Shown: positions 1 through 8,513 of the stretch, piece after piece
Layout: the number at the start of each line of letters is the position of its first letter
Numbering within the stretch: position 1 is the first letter of the stretch
Source of the DNA: CAWFSE01 sp963697565
GTDB lineage: Bacteria; Actinomycetota; Actinomycetes; CAVWCF01
Reading direction: 5' to 3'
DNA length: 64,000 bases
NCBI GenBank assembly: GCA_963697565.1
Contig: CAVOOM010000009.1
Span: forward strand, 71,219 to 135,218
Notes under the pieces: model-generated
The model's database searches: none
Seen by the model: the letters and a program-made list of their open reading frames with translations, nothing else
What the model was told of the DNA's origin: nothing
Position numbers and translations under genes: made by a program

Positions 1-762
1 CCTGAGCAGTCGGTCTTCGCGGCCGACTCCGACGAGCACCTGGCGCTCGTCATCGAGGCCAAGGCCACCCTGTCGGTCCCGGTCATCGCCAGCCTGAACG
101 GATCCTCGCCCGGCGGCTGGACGCACTACGCGACCGCGCTGGCCGAGGCCGGCGCCGACGCCCTCGAGCTCAACGTCTACCGGGTCGCCGCCGACCCGGA
201 GCGATCGGCCGCGCAGGTCGAGGACGAGCTGCTCGAGGTGGTCGCCCAGGTGCGCGCCGAGGTCGGGCTGCCGCTGGCGGTCAAGCTCGGGCCGTACTTC
301 TCGTCGCTGCCGCACCTCGCGCGCTCCGTCGCCGCCGCGGGGGCTGACGGGCTGGTGCTGTTCAACCGCTTCTACCAGCCCGACCTCGACCTGGAGACCC
401 TGCGGGCGACGCCGCACCTCGTGCTGTCGACGTCGGACGAGCTGCGGCTGCCGCTGCGGTGGATCGGTCTGCTGCGCGGCCGGGTCGAGTGCGACCTGGC
501 GCTGAGCACCGGCGTCCACACCGCGGAGGACGCGGTCAAGGGGCTGCTGGTCGGGGCGGACGTCGTGATGATGACGTCGGCGCTGCTGCACCACGGGCCG
601 GGCCACGTCGCGGAGGTCGAGGCCGGGCTGCGCGCCTGGTTCGACGAGCGCGAGTACGAGTCGGTCGACCAGGCCCGCGGCTCGGCCGCGTGGGCGACCG
701 GCCCCGACCCGACCGGCTTCGAGCGGGCCAACTACTTGGCGGTGCTCGCGAGCGGGCGCTGA
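1..762 (+). CDS. Dihydroorotate dehydrogenase-like protein (3' part)
   Basis: The gene enters the window already open; 253 codons are visible, ending in TGA at 760-762. The protein is the C-terminal part of an FMN-dependent TIM barrel of the dihydroorotate-dehydrogenase-like group. Visible blocks are an early PVIASLNG strand, GADALELNVY, LPLAVKLGPYF and the group's hallmark LFNRFYQPDLD, followed by LSTGVHTAEDAVKGLLVGAD, which resembles the phosphate-binding part of the barrel. In other genomes this type often accompanies pyruvate:ferredoxin oxidoreductase rather than pyrimidine biosynthesis genes, so a pyrimidine role should not be assumed. Its upstream neighbour lies outside the window. The next gene is convergent and ends 28 bases downstream. 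Confidence 0.85.
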   Translation, partial: PEQSVFAADSDEHLALVIEAKATLSVPVIASLNGSSPGGWTHYATALAEAGADALELNVYRVAADPERSAAQVEDELLEVVAQVRAEVGLPLAVKLGPYFSSLPHLARSVAAAGADGLVLFNRFYQPDLDLETLRATPHLVLSTSDELRLPLRWIGLLRGRVECDLALSTGVHTAEDAVKGLLVGADVVMMTSALLHHGPGHVAEVEAGLRAWFDEREYESVDQARGSAAWATGPDPTGFERANYLAVLASGR

Positions 763-790
763 CGCTAGCCGGGGTGCAGCGGGAGCTCCG

Positions 791-1147
791 CTAGGAGGCC
801 TCCGCCGCGGCCGATGCGCCTGCGCCCGGGTCCGACGCGCGTTGGGCAGCCAGCGCTCGTGCCACTTCACGCGCGACGTCGTCGGCTGCGGCCTCGGCGC
901 GGTAGACCTCTCGCGACGAGGGCGGGTCGAGCAGGTCGAAGAGCAGGGTGACCGGGACGCCGTGGGCGAGCAGCGTCCGGGCGTAGCGCGCCGGGTCTCG
1001 AATCACATTGATGTAATTCGGCACCCCTGGGCCGAACCGACTAGGCCAAACGGGTGAACCCTGAGCGAGCCCCATTGGGCCGTCCCTCGTGGCGGCGACG
1101 AGGCGGCTTCCCCCGTCAAGCCGGACGGGGAGCCCCAGCGTTGACAC
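791..1147 (-). CDS. Hypothetical protein, family not recognised
   Basis: An open frame of 118 codons on the minus strand, from a GTG at 1147. An internal ATG at 1075 would give 94 residues and is an equally plausible start. The middle reads like genuine protein (PNYINVIRDPARYARTLL, then GVPVTLLFDLLDPPSS) and the C-terminus is an Ala-rich helical tail. There is no signal peptide or membrane segment. I do not recognise the family. It is divergent from the gene starting at 1169, and only 21 bases separate the two longest possible reading frames, which favours the shorter start. Confidence 0.5.
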   Translation of the reverse strand: MSTLGLPVRLDGGSRLVAATRDGPMGLAQGSPVWPSRFGPGVPNYINVIRDPARYARTLLAHGVPVTLLFDLLDPPSSREVYRAEAAADDVAREVARALAAQRASDPGAGASAAAEAS

Positions 1148-1168
1148 GTTCTGTCCGCAGGTGGGAAC

Positions 1169-1630
1169 TTGCCCCGCAAGGGCACAGCTCCTCGGCGGGC
1201 GGGGTCGGGCGCCACGGCGGGGTCCGCTCCTCCCAGCCCACCGTCATCGTCGGCTACGCCGCGCAACACCGCCGCGCCGAGTCCACCGGCCGTTGCCCCC
1301 ACCCCGACCGAGACGGCTCCCGGTATTCGCGGGACCGCCACCGACTTCTGCAGCGCCGGCCAACAGCTGGCCGCGGGAATCAATGCGGCGCAGTCGCCCG
1401 AGGAGCTGGTGGGGGCGCTGTACGGCTCGGCGGAAGACCTGCAGGAGTTCGCGCCCGCCGAGCTCCAGGAGGAGGCGAAGGCCTTTGGCGACGAGCTGAA
1501 GGCCATGGCGACCAACCTCGCTGTGGGGTTTAGCACGTCAGTCAAGGACCTCGACGCGGCTATGGGCGCGGCCCTTGCCTCGCCGTCCGGCATCGCGATC
1601 AGCCAGTACGGCGCTGACAACTGCCAGTGA
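1169..1630 (+). CDS. Hypothetical protein with Pro/Ala/Thr-rich N-terminus
   Basis: 153 codons from a TTG. The first ~50 residues are low-complexity Pro/Ser/Thr/Ala, of the kind found after the lipobox in exported actinobacterial lipoproteins. The rest is a compact helical domain beginning TDFCSAGQQLAAG and containing two cysteines (that one and the penultimate residue). I see no hydrophobic signal sequence in frame or nearby. Either the protein is cytosolic, or the true N-terminus lies in another frame and is hidden by an indel, as in many genes here. No function can be assigned. Confidence 0.5.
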   Translation: MPRKGTAPRRAGSGATAGSAPPSPPSSSATPRNTAAPSPPAVAPTPTETAPGIRGTATDFCSAGQQLAAGINAAQSPEELVGALYGSAEDLQEFAPAELQEEAKAFGDELKAMATNLAVGFSTSVKDLDAAMGAALASPSGIAISQYGADNCQ

Positions 1631-1756
1631 GCGGCTCGGGTCCTGCTCGGCGGCACCAAAGTGGCTTGCCCGCGCGCACCGGGCGCGGAGGCCGGCGACG
1701 TGACTGAAGACGACTCAGCGCCTCCACCCAGGGGGTGAAAGCGCTGGTCACACGGG

Positions 1757-1829
1757 TGCGCCGCCAGGGACTCGAACCCCGAACCCGCGGATTAAGAGTC
1801 CGCTGCTCTGCCAGTTGAGCTAGCGGCGC
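1757..1829 (-). tRNA. tRNA-Lys (anticodon CTT)
   Basis: Read on the minus strand this folds into a full cloverleaf. The acceptor stem GCGCCGC/GCGGCGC is perfect. The anticodon arm GCGGA-CTCTTAA-TCCGC gives anticodon CTT, and the T-arm carries the usual GGTTCGAGTCC-like loop. The discriminator base is A (complement of 1757) and CCA is not encoded (ACCC follows). Confidence 0.95.
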
Positions 1830-1917
1830 GTAGCGCGGGACTTTACCAGGGGCCTTCGGTGCGGGTGAAATCCGTCGACCGCCGCGGGCGGCTTGCGCCG
1901 GGCCTGCGCGGCCGGCC

Positions 1918-2241
1918 TCAGTCGACCGCGTGCGGGGGCTTGCCGTGCTCGCGCTCCCAGGCCGAAAGCTGCTGCTCCAGGGCCTTCATCAGCTCGAAAA
2001 CCTGGGCGGGCGGGATGCGCACCCGGGCGACGACCCGTGCCGGCACATGCAGGTACGTCCGTCCGTCGGACTCGTCGACGACCGGATGCGGCTGCCGGGA
2101 GACCGAGGCGAAGTCGAGGGTGAAGACGTCCGGGTCGTGCCAGATGGAGGCGAACGACGCGTACACGCCCGGCTCGAGCTCGGGGCTCACCTCGAGCGCG
2201 ACGCGGGTCTCCGGGGGCGGGGGCGGGGCGATGTCGGCCAT
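1918..2241 (-). CDS. DUF3467 family protein
   Basis: 107 residues from the ATG at 2241. The pattern LEPGVYASFASIWHDPDVFTLDFA and later RVRIPPAQVFELMKALEQQL match the small DUF3467 family, in which the second block forms a helix after a beta sandwich. The family has no established function. The frame is open further upstream, but that extension runs into the trpB gene of the other strand and was discarded. The 129 bases between this start and the divergent trpB-like gene must hold both promoters. Confidence 0.8.
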   Translation of the reverse strand: MADIAPPPPPETRVALEVSPELEPGVYASFASIWHDPDVFTLDFASVSRQPHPVVDESDGRTYLHVPARVVARVRIPPAQVFELMKALEQQLSAWEREHGKPPHAVD

Positions 2242-2370
2242 CCCCGCAGCGTACGGCTCGGCCGGCCGGGCGGTCTGCGCCCATCGGAGGTCCTCCCGCG
2301 GCGGGCCGCCGGGCGATACGTTGCGAAAGACGCGCCGCAACGGCGCTGCCGACCAGGAGGGATAGCGACG

Positions 2371-3748
2371 ATGGACGAGACGGTGCGCCGGCACAAGTAC
2401 GAGCTGGGCGAGGACGAGATGCCGACCCGCTGGTACAACCTGGTGCCCGATCTGCCGTCGCCCACCGCCGCCCGCGCTGCACCCGGGGACCCTGCAGCCG
2501 GCCGGCCCGGAGGACTTCGCGCCGCTGTTCCCGATGGACCTGATCCTGCAGGAGGTCTCGCAGGAGCGGTACATCGAGATCCCCGGCGCCGTGCTCGACG
2601 TCTACCGGCAGTGGCGGCCGTCCCCGCTGTTCCGCGCGCACCGGCTGGAGGCAGCGCTCGGCACGCCCGCGCGGATCTACTACAAGTACGAGGGCGTCTC
2701 GCCCGCCGGATCGCACAAGCCCAACACCGCGGTGCCGCAGGCGTACTACAACGCCAAGGCGGGCGTGAAGAAGCTGACCACCGAGACCGGCGCCGGGCAG
2801 TGGGGCACCGCGCTGGCCTTCGCGTGCGCGCTGTTCGACCTTGAGTGCGAGGTGTGGCAGGTCGGTTCGTCGTACGACAGCAAGCCCTACCGGCGACTGA
2901 TGATCGAGGCCTTCGGGGGCGTGGTGCACCGCTCGCCGTCCGACGTCACCGAGACGGGCCGTCGGCTCGGCGCCGACCCGGCGAACTCCACCGGCTCGCT
3001 CGGCATCGCCATCTCGGAGGCGGTCGAGGTCGCGGCGCAGAACCCCGACGTGCGGTACGCGCTCGGCAGCGTGCTCAACCACGTGCTGATGCACCAGACG
3101 ATCATCGGCGAGGAGGCGCTGCTGCAACTCGCCAAGGCCGGCGACACCCCCACGCACATCATCGGCTGCACGGGCGGCGGCTCGAACTTCGCCGGGCTGT
3201 CGTTCCCGTTCCTGCGCGAGAAGCTCGCGGGGAACATCTCGCCGCGGCTCATCGCCGCCGAGCCCGCGTCCTGCCCTTCGCTCACCCACGGCGTGTACGC
3301 GTACGACTTCGGCGACACCGCGGGGATGACGCCGCTGATGAAGATGCACACGCTGGGCCATGACTTCATCCCCGACCCGATCCACGCCGGCGGCCTGCGC
3401 TACCACGGGATGGCCCCGCTGATCTCGCATGTCTACGAGCTGGGTCTGCTGGAGGCCCAGGCCGTGCCGCAGACCGAGTGCTTCGCGGCGGCCGTGCAGT
3501 TCGCGCGGACCGAGGGGATCGTGCCGGCCCCCGAGCCCACGCACGCCCTCGCGCTCGCGCTCCGCGAGGCGAAGCGCGCCAAGGAGACCGGCGAGGAGAC
3601 GGTGATCCTGACCGCGCTCTGCGGCCACGGGCACTTCGACCTGGCCGCCTACGACGACTACCTGCGCGGGCGGATGGTCGACGAGGAGGTCAGCGAGGAG
3701 CGGTTCGCCGCCGGCCTGGCGACGATCCCGCCGGTTCCGGTGGGGTAG
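2371..3748 (+). CDS. trpB: Tryptophan synthase beta subunit, TrpB2 type (one frame shift)
   Basis: PLP enzyme that condenses indole with serine. The ATG at 2371 has a strong AGGAGG at 2355-2360. The frame changes after codon 30: one extra C in the CCC at 2461-2463 restores a continuous TrpB2 of about 458 residues. The N-terminal MPTRWYNLVPDLP block marks the TrpB2 subgroup rather than TrpB1. Visible sites are the Schiff-base lysine in SPAGSHKPNTA (near residue 115), TGAGQWG, and the phosphate-binding GCTGGGSNFAG loop. No trpA or other trp gene lies nearby, as is common for TrpB2, which often acts alone in indole salvage. A 11-bp hairpin follows. Confidence 0.88.
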
Positions 3749-3771
3749 GCCGGCGCCCTCGCCAAACGACA

Positions 3772-3799
3772 CCGGGGGTCCGGGCGGCCGGACCCCCGG
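3772..3799 (+). terminator. Rho-independent-type hairpin without T-tract
   Basis: A perfect 11-bp inverted repeat, CCGGGGGTCCG (3772-3782) and CGGACCCCCGG (3789-3799), with a 6-base loop. It lies 23 bases past the trpB stop and before the convergent gene ending at 3909. There is no U-tract on either side, as is usual for GC-rich actinobacteria, so it could serve both transcripts. Confidence 0.7.
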
Positions 3800-3908
3800 T
3801 TCGCAGCCCCGGCGCGGCCCGCGGGGTGTGCGGGCCCGGCCGGGACGTGGGGCGGAGGGGATGTGCCCCACGAGGTGGCGCGTCGAGCGTCGGTTCAGTG
3901 CGGGGCGA

Positions 3909-4292
3909 TCACCGCTTGAAGGGCTTGGCCAGGACCGACAGACCCTTGCCGAGGAACGACGAGGCTGTCCTCGCGAGCGACTCGGTCATCCCCATCACCG
4001 AGTGCATGGCCTTGGCCTGCGTGTCGATGAGGGACTTGGTGGCGCCGTCCGGGATGCCGAATCCGGCCATGGACCCCAGCGAGGACTCGCCCACCATGGT
4101 GGTGGCCTGCTCGATGGAGCTGAGGCTGGACCGGAGCATCTTCAGGACGGGGCCGTCAGTGTCTTTGGCCGGCTTCGGGGCGGCTGCGGCGGTCTTGGGG
4201 GCCGCGGCCTTGGCGGGGCGCTTCGCCGCCGGGCGGGTGGTGGTCTTCTTGGCTGCCTTCGGGGGAGCCTTCACTGCGGTCGCGGTCGCCAT
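3909..4292 (-). CDS. Lys/Ala/Pro-rich small basic protein
   Basis: 127 residues from the ATG at 4292. The first ~45 are a repetitive Lys/Ala/Pro/Thr tail with KKTTT, KRPAK and PKPAK units, resembling the C-terminal tails of actinobacterial histone-like proteins. The remaining ~80 residues form amphipathic helices rich in Met, Ser and Gly (MLRSSLSSIEQATTMVGE, then SVMGMTESLARTASSFLG) and end in KPFKR. The helical part is vaguely phasin-like. I do not recognise a family. A DNA- or polymer-surface-binding role is only a guess from composition. It is divergent from the gene at 4418, with 125 bases between. Confidence 0.7.
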   Translation of the reverse strand: MATATAVKAPPKAAKKTTTRPAAKRPAKAAAPKTAAAAPKPAKDTDGPVLKMLRSSLSSIEQATTMVGESSLGSMAGFGIPDGATKSLIDTQAKAMHSVMGMTESLARTASSFLGKGLSVLAKPFKR

Positions 4293-4417
4293 GCTGTCAC
4301 CTCGTGCGTCTGGGGCGATCTGACGGTGGACCCGTCACCACCCTTCATACGCCTTCAGTGAACACTTGTCCACCCATTCGGCTGAGAACGGCGCGTGTCG
4401 GGGAGCACGCTGGGGGC

Positions 4418-5566
4418 ATGGCCGCAGCGAGCCGTCACACGGTGCTCGTGCTCGGCGGGTACGGCCAGACCGGGCGGCGGGTGGTGACGTGGCTGGCCGG
4501 GCGCAACCCCGATCTGCGAATCGTGGTGGCCGGTCGCGACGGTGAACGGGCCGCCCGGCTGGCGACCGCACTCGACCCCACTCGGTCGGGGCGGGTCGTT
4601 CCCGCGATCGTCGATGCCGGAGACCCGATCTCGGTGCGGGCGGGCCTTGCGGGCGTCGATCTCCTCGTGAACACGGCCTCTGCCTCCGAGCACGCACCGT
4701 CGCTGATCCAGGCGACGCTGGAGGCGGGCGCGGACTGGTGCGACACGCAGGTGGCCAGGCCCCAATCGCAGGTGCTGCGAGGAGAGTCGGCCCGGATCGC
4801 CGCGGCTGGCCGCTGCTTCGTCACGCAGGCGGGGTTCCACCCGGGAGTGCCGGCCGCACTGGTGCGGTGGGCGGCCGCCCAGGTCGACGTGCTGACCGAG
4901 GCGTGGACCGCCGGCTTCATCCGGCAACGGGGAGGGTTTCCGCCTTCCTCGGCCATGGGCGAGCTGTTCGACGAGTTCCGCGACTACCGAGCCGAGGTGT
5001 TCAGCGATGGCACCTGGCGCGACGTGGGTTGGCTGGGCTTCGGCGAGATGCCGATGGTCGACTTCGCCTTCGGCCTCGGGCGTGCGCGCACCTACCCGTA
5101 CGAACTCGACGAGCTGCGCGCCCTGCCAGACCTGATGCCGGGGCTGCGGCGCCTGGGATTCGGTGTGGCCGGCTTCGACCCGGTGACCGATTGGGTGGTC
5201 ACTCCCGCGATCGTCGCCGGGGCCCACCTCAGCCGTCGCACCTACCCTGGCCTCGCCCGTGTCTTGGCGTGGTCCACCCGCACCTTCGGGCGACCTCCGT
5301 TCGGCGTGGCGGTGCAGTGCGACGCGGCTGGAGTCCGCGCGGGAGAACCGGTTGCCCTCCGCGTCGCGCTCGGACACCAGGACGCCTACGAGCTCACCGC
5401 GATTCCCGTGGTCTGCATGATCGAGCAGCTGCTGGACGGATCCGCTCGGGCCCCGGGCCTGCACCTGATGGGCCAGCTGGTCGACCCGGACCGCCTGCTC
5501 GCCGAATGCGGCGCGATGGGGGTCAACGTCCTGGCGGGCGAGAGCCCCCGGGCGCAGAGGCTGTGA
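4418..5566 (+). CDS. Saccharopine dehydrogenase-like NAD(P)-binding protein
   Basis: 382 residues. The ATG at 4418 was chosen because it places the Rossmann motif VLVLGGYGQTGRRV at residue 8; the frame is open further upstream without a better start. The order is an N-terminal NAD(P)-binding fold with VVAGRDGERAARLA after the second strand, VDLLVNTAS, then a larger alpha/beta domain with QAGFHPGVPAALVRW, as in saccharopine-dehydrogenase-like proteins. These include trans-acting enoyl reductases and uncharacterised oxidoreductases, so the substrate is unknown. It stands alone: the next gene, fdhD, starts 123 bases on and belongs to a different function. Confidence 0.8.
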   Translation: MAAASRHTVLVLGGYGQTGRRVVTWLAGRNPDLRIVVAGRDGERAARLATALDPTRSGRVVPAIVDAGDPISVRAGLAGVDLLVNTASASEHAPSLIQATLEAGADWCDTQVARPQSQVLRGESARIAAAGRCFVTQAGFHPGVPAALVRWAAAQVDVLTEAWTAGFIRQRGGFPPSSAMGELFDEFRDYRAEVFSDGTWRDVGWLGFGEMPMVDFAFGLGRARTYPYELDELRALPDLMPGLRRLGFGVAGFDPVTDWVVTPAIVAGAHLSRRTYPGLARVLAWSTRTFGRPPFGVAVQCDAAGVRAGEPVALRVALGHQDAYELTAIPVVCMIEQLLDGSARAPGLHLMGQLVDPDRLLAECGAMGVNVLAGESPRAQRL

Positions 5567-5689
5567 CCGCTGCCACCGCAGGGCTAGGCTGCCGCAGACA
5601 CGACCCAAGCCGCTCGGGGGACGGTGTCGGCGAGGGCGGTCTTCGGTTGGCCGTGGCCTCGCGACCGACCGGGTGAGAGGGGTGCGCCG

Positions 5690-6505
5690 GTGGGAGCGAT
5701 GACCACGCGGCGGCGGGTGACCCGGGTGACGGGGACCGCGAAGGCCGACGTCGTGGACGACATCGCCCGCGAGTCCCCGCTCGCCCTCGCCGTCAACGGC
5801 GTTCACCTGGTGACGACCATGCGGACTCCCGGTCACGACCTCGAGTTGGCCGCGGGCTGGCTCGTCGCCGAGGCCGGTGTGCGCGCCGCCGCCGACATCG
5901 TGGCCATGAAGGCGCTCACCGCAGACCCCGACCGCCCGGATGACGTGGACACCGTGCAGGTCACCCTCGCGGAGGGGCTCGCGGCGCCGGAGCCGAGGGC
6001 GGTGCTCACCTCCAGCGCGTGCGGGGTCTGCAGCTCCCGGCAGGGCGCCTCGGTGGCCAAACCCGGCGGCCCGCTGCACTCGCCCGGCTGGTCGGTGGCG
6101 GCGCGCACCCTGCTCGACGCCCCGGCCGCGATGCTCGCCCAGCAGCGCACCTTCGAGCGCACCGGCGGCCTGCACGCGGCCGCCATCGCGGCAGCAGACG
6201 GCACGGTCGCCGGGGTCCGCGAGGACGTCGGGCGGCACAACGCCGTCGACAAGGTCGTCGGTCGCTGCCTGCTGGACGGCCGGCTGCCGCTCACGGACCG
6301 GCTGCTGCTCGTGAGCGGCCGGGTGTCGTTCGAGATCGTCCAGAAGGCGCTCGCAGCCGGGGCGGCGGGCATCGTCGCGGTCTCGGCGCCGTCGAGCCTG
6401 GCGGTCGACCTCGCGCGCGAGCACGGACTGCTCCTCGTCGGCTTCAGCCGGGGGTCGAGTCTGAACGCCTACGCGTGCCCCGAGCTCATCGGGGATCCGG
6501 TGTGA
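5690..6505 (+). CDS. fdhD: Formate dehydrogenase accessory sulfurtransferase FdhD
   Basis: FdhD passes sulfur to the molybdenum cofactor of formate dehydrogenase and is needed for an active enzyme. The protein is 271 residues from the GTG at 5690, preferred over the ATG at 5699 because GAGAGGGG (5675-5682) is 7 bases upstream of it. The functional CxxC is visible in SSACGVCSS near residues 111-114. EDVGRHNAVDKVVG and SGRVSFEIVQKAL are family signatures. The stop TGA overlaps the fdsG start as GTGA, so FdhD is translated first in the formate dehydrogenase operon. Confidence 0.95.
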   Translation: MGAMTTRRRVTRVTGTAKADVVDDIARESPLALAVNGVHLVTTMRTPGHDLELAAGWLVAEAGVRAAADIVAMKALTADPDRPDDVDTVQVTLAEGLAAPEPRAVLTSSACGVCSSRQGASVAKPGGPLHSPGWSVAARTLLDAPAAMLAQQRTFERTGGLHAAAIAAADGTVAGVREDVGRHNAVDKVVGRCLLDGRLPLTDRLLLVSGRVSFEIVQKALAAGAAGIVAVSAPSSLAVDLAREHGLLLVGFSRGSSLNAYACPELIGDPV

Positions 6506-6982
6506 GCGCCTCCGAGTGGTCGACGGAGGGCGGCCGGGCCGTGCTCGCCGCCCTGCCGGAGCACGAGCGGCTGATCCTGCCCGCACTGCAGGCGATCCAA
6601 GGCGCGTTCGGCTTCATCCCGGAGGGCGCCGCCGCCCTGGTCGCCGCGACGTTGAACGTGTCAGTGGCCGACGCGCACGGCGTCCTCACCTACTACCCGG
6701 ATCTGCTCACCGAGCCGCCGGCCCCCGTCACGCTCGCGGTGTGCGCAGCGGAGGCCTGCCAGGCCACCGGCGCCCGCGCCCTGGTCGCGCATCTGGGCCG
6801 AATCGGTGGCCCAGCCCGGCGGTCGCTCGGCCGACGGGGTGGTGGCCGTGCGCGAGGTGTTCTGCCTCGGCAACTGCGCGCTTGGCCCAGCGGTGGCGGT
6901 GAACGGCCGCCTGGTGGGCCGGGTGACCCCTGCGGCCGTCGACGGGCTGCTGGCCGCCGCCCGCGAGCAGGTGGCGCGATGA
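6502..6982 (+). CDS. fdsG: NAD-dependent formate dehydrogenase gamma subunit (NuoE-like, one frame shift)
   Basis: Small [2Fe-2S] thioredoxin-like subunit that relays electrons between the alpha subunit and the NADH-forming beta subunit. It starts at GTG 6502, inside the fdhD stop. The first cysteine pair is in LAVCAAEACQ (C-x4-C). One extra G at 6795-6797 shifts the frame; after it the chain continues ESVAQPGGRSADG and the second pair FCLGNCALG (C-x3-C), ending at 6982. The repaired length is 159 residues, normal for FdsG/NuoE. Its stop overlaps the fdsB start as ATGA. Confidence 0.9.
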
Positions 6983-8513
6983 CCGCCACCGTCTTCGTGC
7001 CCTGCGACAGCGCGGCCCGCAGCGTCGGCGCCGACGAGGTCGAGGCCGCTGTCGTGCCGGGAGGCGGCGGCCCGCCGAATCGGGCTCACGGTGGTGCGCA
7101 CCGGGTCGAGAGGGCTGCTCTGGCTCGAGCCGCTCGTGGAGGTGCAGACCGGATTCGGCCGCATGGGCTACGGCCCGGTGGCCGCCGGCTGAGGTGCCGT
7201 CCCTGTTCGACGCTGGCTTCCTGGCCGGCAACGAGCACCCGGCCGGTCTCGGACCGGTCGACGAGATCGCGTGGCTCGCGAGCCAGCAGCGCGTCGTGTT
7301 CCAGCGGGTGGGGGTGGTGGACCCGCTGAGCCTGGCCGACTTCGAGGCGCACGGCGGCCTCGTCGGTCTGCGGGCCGCCCTTGCGGCCGACCCGCAGGCG
7401 GTCATCGCCGAGGTGGCCGCCTCCGGGCTGCGCGGCCGCGGCGGGGCGGGGTTCCCCACCGGGGTCAAGTGGCAGACCGTGCGCGACACCGCCGCCGACC
7501 AGAGGTACGTCTGCTGCAACGCCGACGAGGGGGACAGCGGGTCGTACGCCGACCGGATGCTCATGGAGGGCGACCCGTTCGGCCTCCTGGAGGGGATGGC
7601 GATCGCGGGGCTCGCGGTCGGCGCCACCAAGGGCGTGGTCTACATCCGCTCGGAGTACCCCGATGCCGTGGCCACGATGCGCGAGGCCGTCCGGATCGCC
7701 CGCGCCTCCGGGGTGCTCGGCGCGGACCTCCTCGGCAGCGGCCGGGAGTTCGACGTCGCCGTGCGGGTCGGCGCCGGCTCGTACGTCTGCGGCGAGGAGA
7801 CCGCGATGCTCGACAGCCTGGAGGGGCTGCGGGGGACGGTGCGGGCCAAGCCCCCGCTGCCGGCCCGGCACGGCCTGTTCGGGCGGCCGACGGTCGTGAA
7901 CAACGTGCTCACGCTCGCCGCGGTCCCGGGGATCCTCGCGCACGGGGCGGCGGCCCACCAGGCGCTCGGGCGCGACCGCTCGCGGGGCACCCAGGTCTTC
8001 CAGCTGGCCGGCAACGTCGCGCGCGGCGGCATCGTCGAGACCGAGTTCGGGATCAGCCTGGCCGAGCTGGTCCACGGGTACGGCGGCGGCACCCGGTCGG
8101 GCCGCCCGGTGCGCGCGGTGCAGGTCGGCGGGCCGCTCGGCGCGTACCTGCCCGCCGACCGCCTCGACGTGCCGCTCGACTACGAGGCGATGGCCGCCGA
8201 GGGCGCGATGCTCGGCCACGGCGGGGTGGTGGTCTTCGACGACACCGTCGACATGGCCGCGCAGGCGCGGTTCGCGATGGAGTTCTGCGCCAAGGAGTCG
8301 TGCGGCCGCTGCACGCCCTGCCGGATCGGCTCGGTGCGGGGGGTCGAGGTCATCGACCGGATCGTCGAGGGCGTCGACCGCGACCGCAACCTGGCCCTGC
8401 TCGACGACCTCTGCGACGTGATGGCGTCCGGGTCGCTGTGCGCCATGGGCGGCCTCACCCCGAATCCGGTGCGCAGCGCCCTGCGCCACTTCGGCGAGGA
8501 CTTCGAGCGATGA
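6979..8513 (+). CDS. fdsB: NAD-dependent formate dehydrogenase beta subunit (NuoF-like, two frame shifts)
   Basis: Flavoprotein subunit that carries FMN, one [4Fe-4S] and the NAD+ site. It starts at ATG 6979. An extra C at 7057-7058 and an extra G at 7187-7188 break the first ~70 codons; the repaired protein is about 510 residues. The N-terminus (MTATVFVPCDSAA, then GSRGLLWLEPLVEV) is the FdsB-specific extension. The NuoF core follows: GRGGAGFPTGVKW for FMN/NAD, CNADEGDSGSYADRM, GAGSYVCGEETA, and the cluster motif ESCGRCTPCRIG with a fourth cysteine in GSLCAMGG. It is coupled to fdsA by ATGA. Confidence 0.93.

Noticed and set aside
1820..3871. Long minus-strand open frame (683 codons) opposite trpB
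   Set aside because: It lies antisense to a clear TrpB2, has Arg/Gly/Pro/Ala-biased composition and no motifs. Such shadows are expected at this GC content.
4355..6586. 743-codon minus-strand frame opposite the saccharopine-dehydrogenase-like gene and fdhD
   Set aside because: It crosses two recognised plus-strand genes and has the His/Arg/Gly/Asp bias of a mirror frame.
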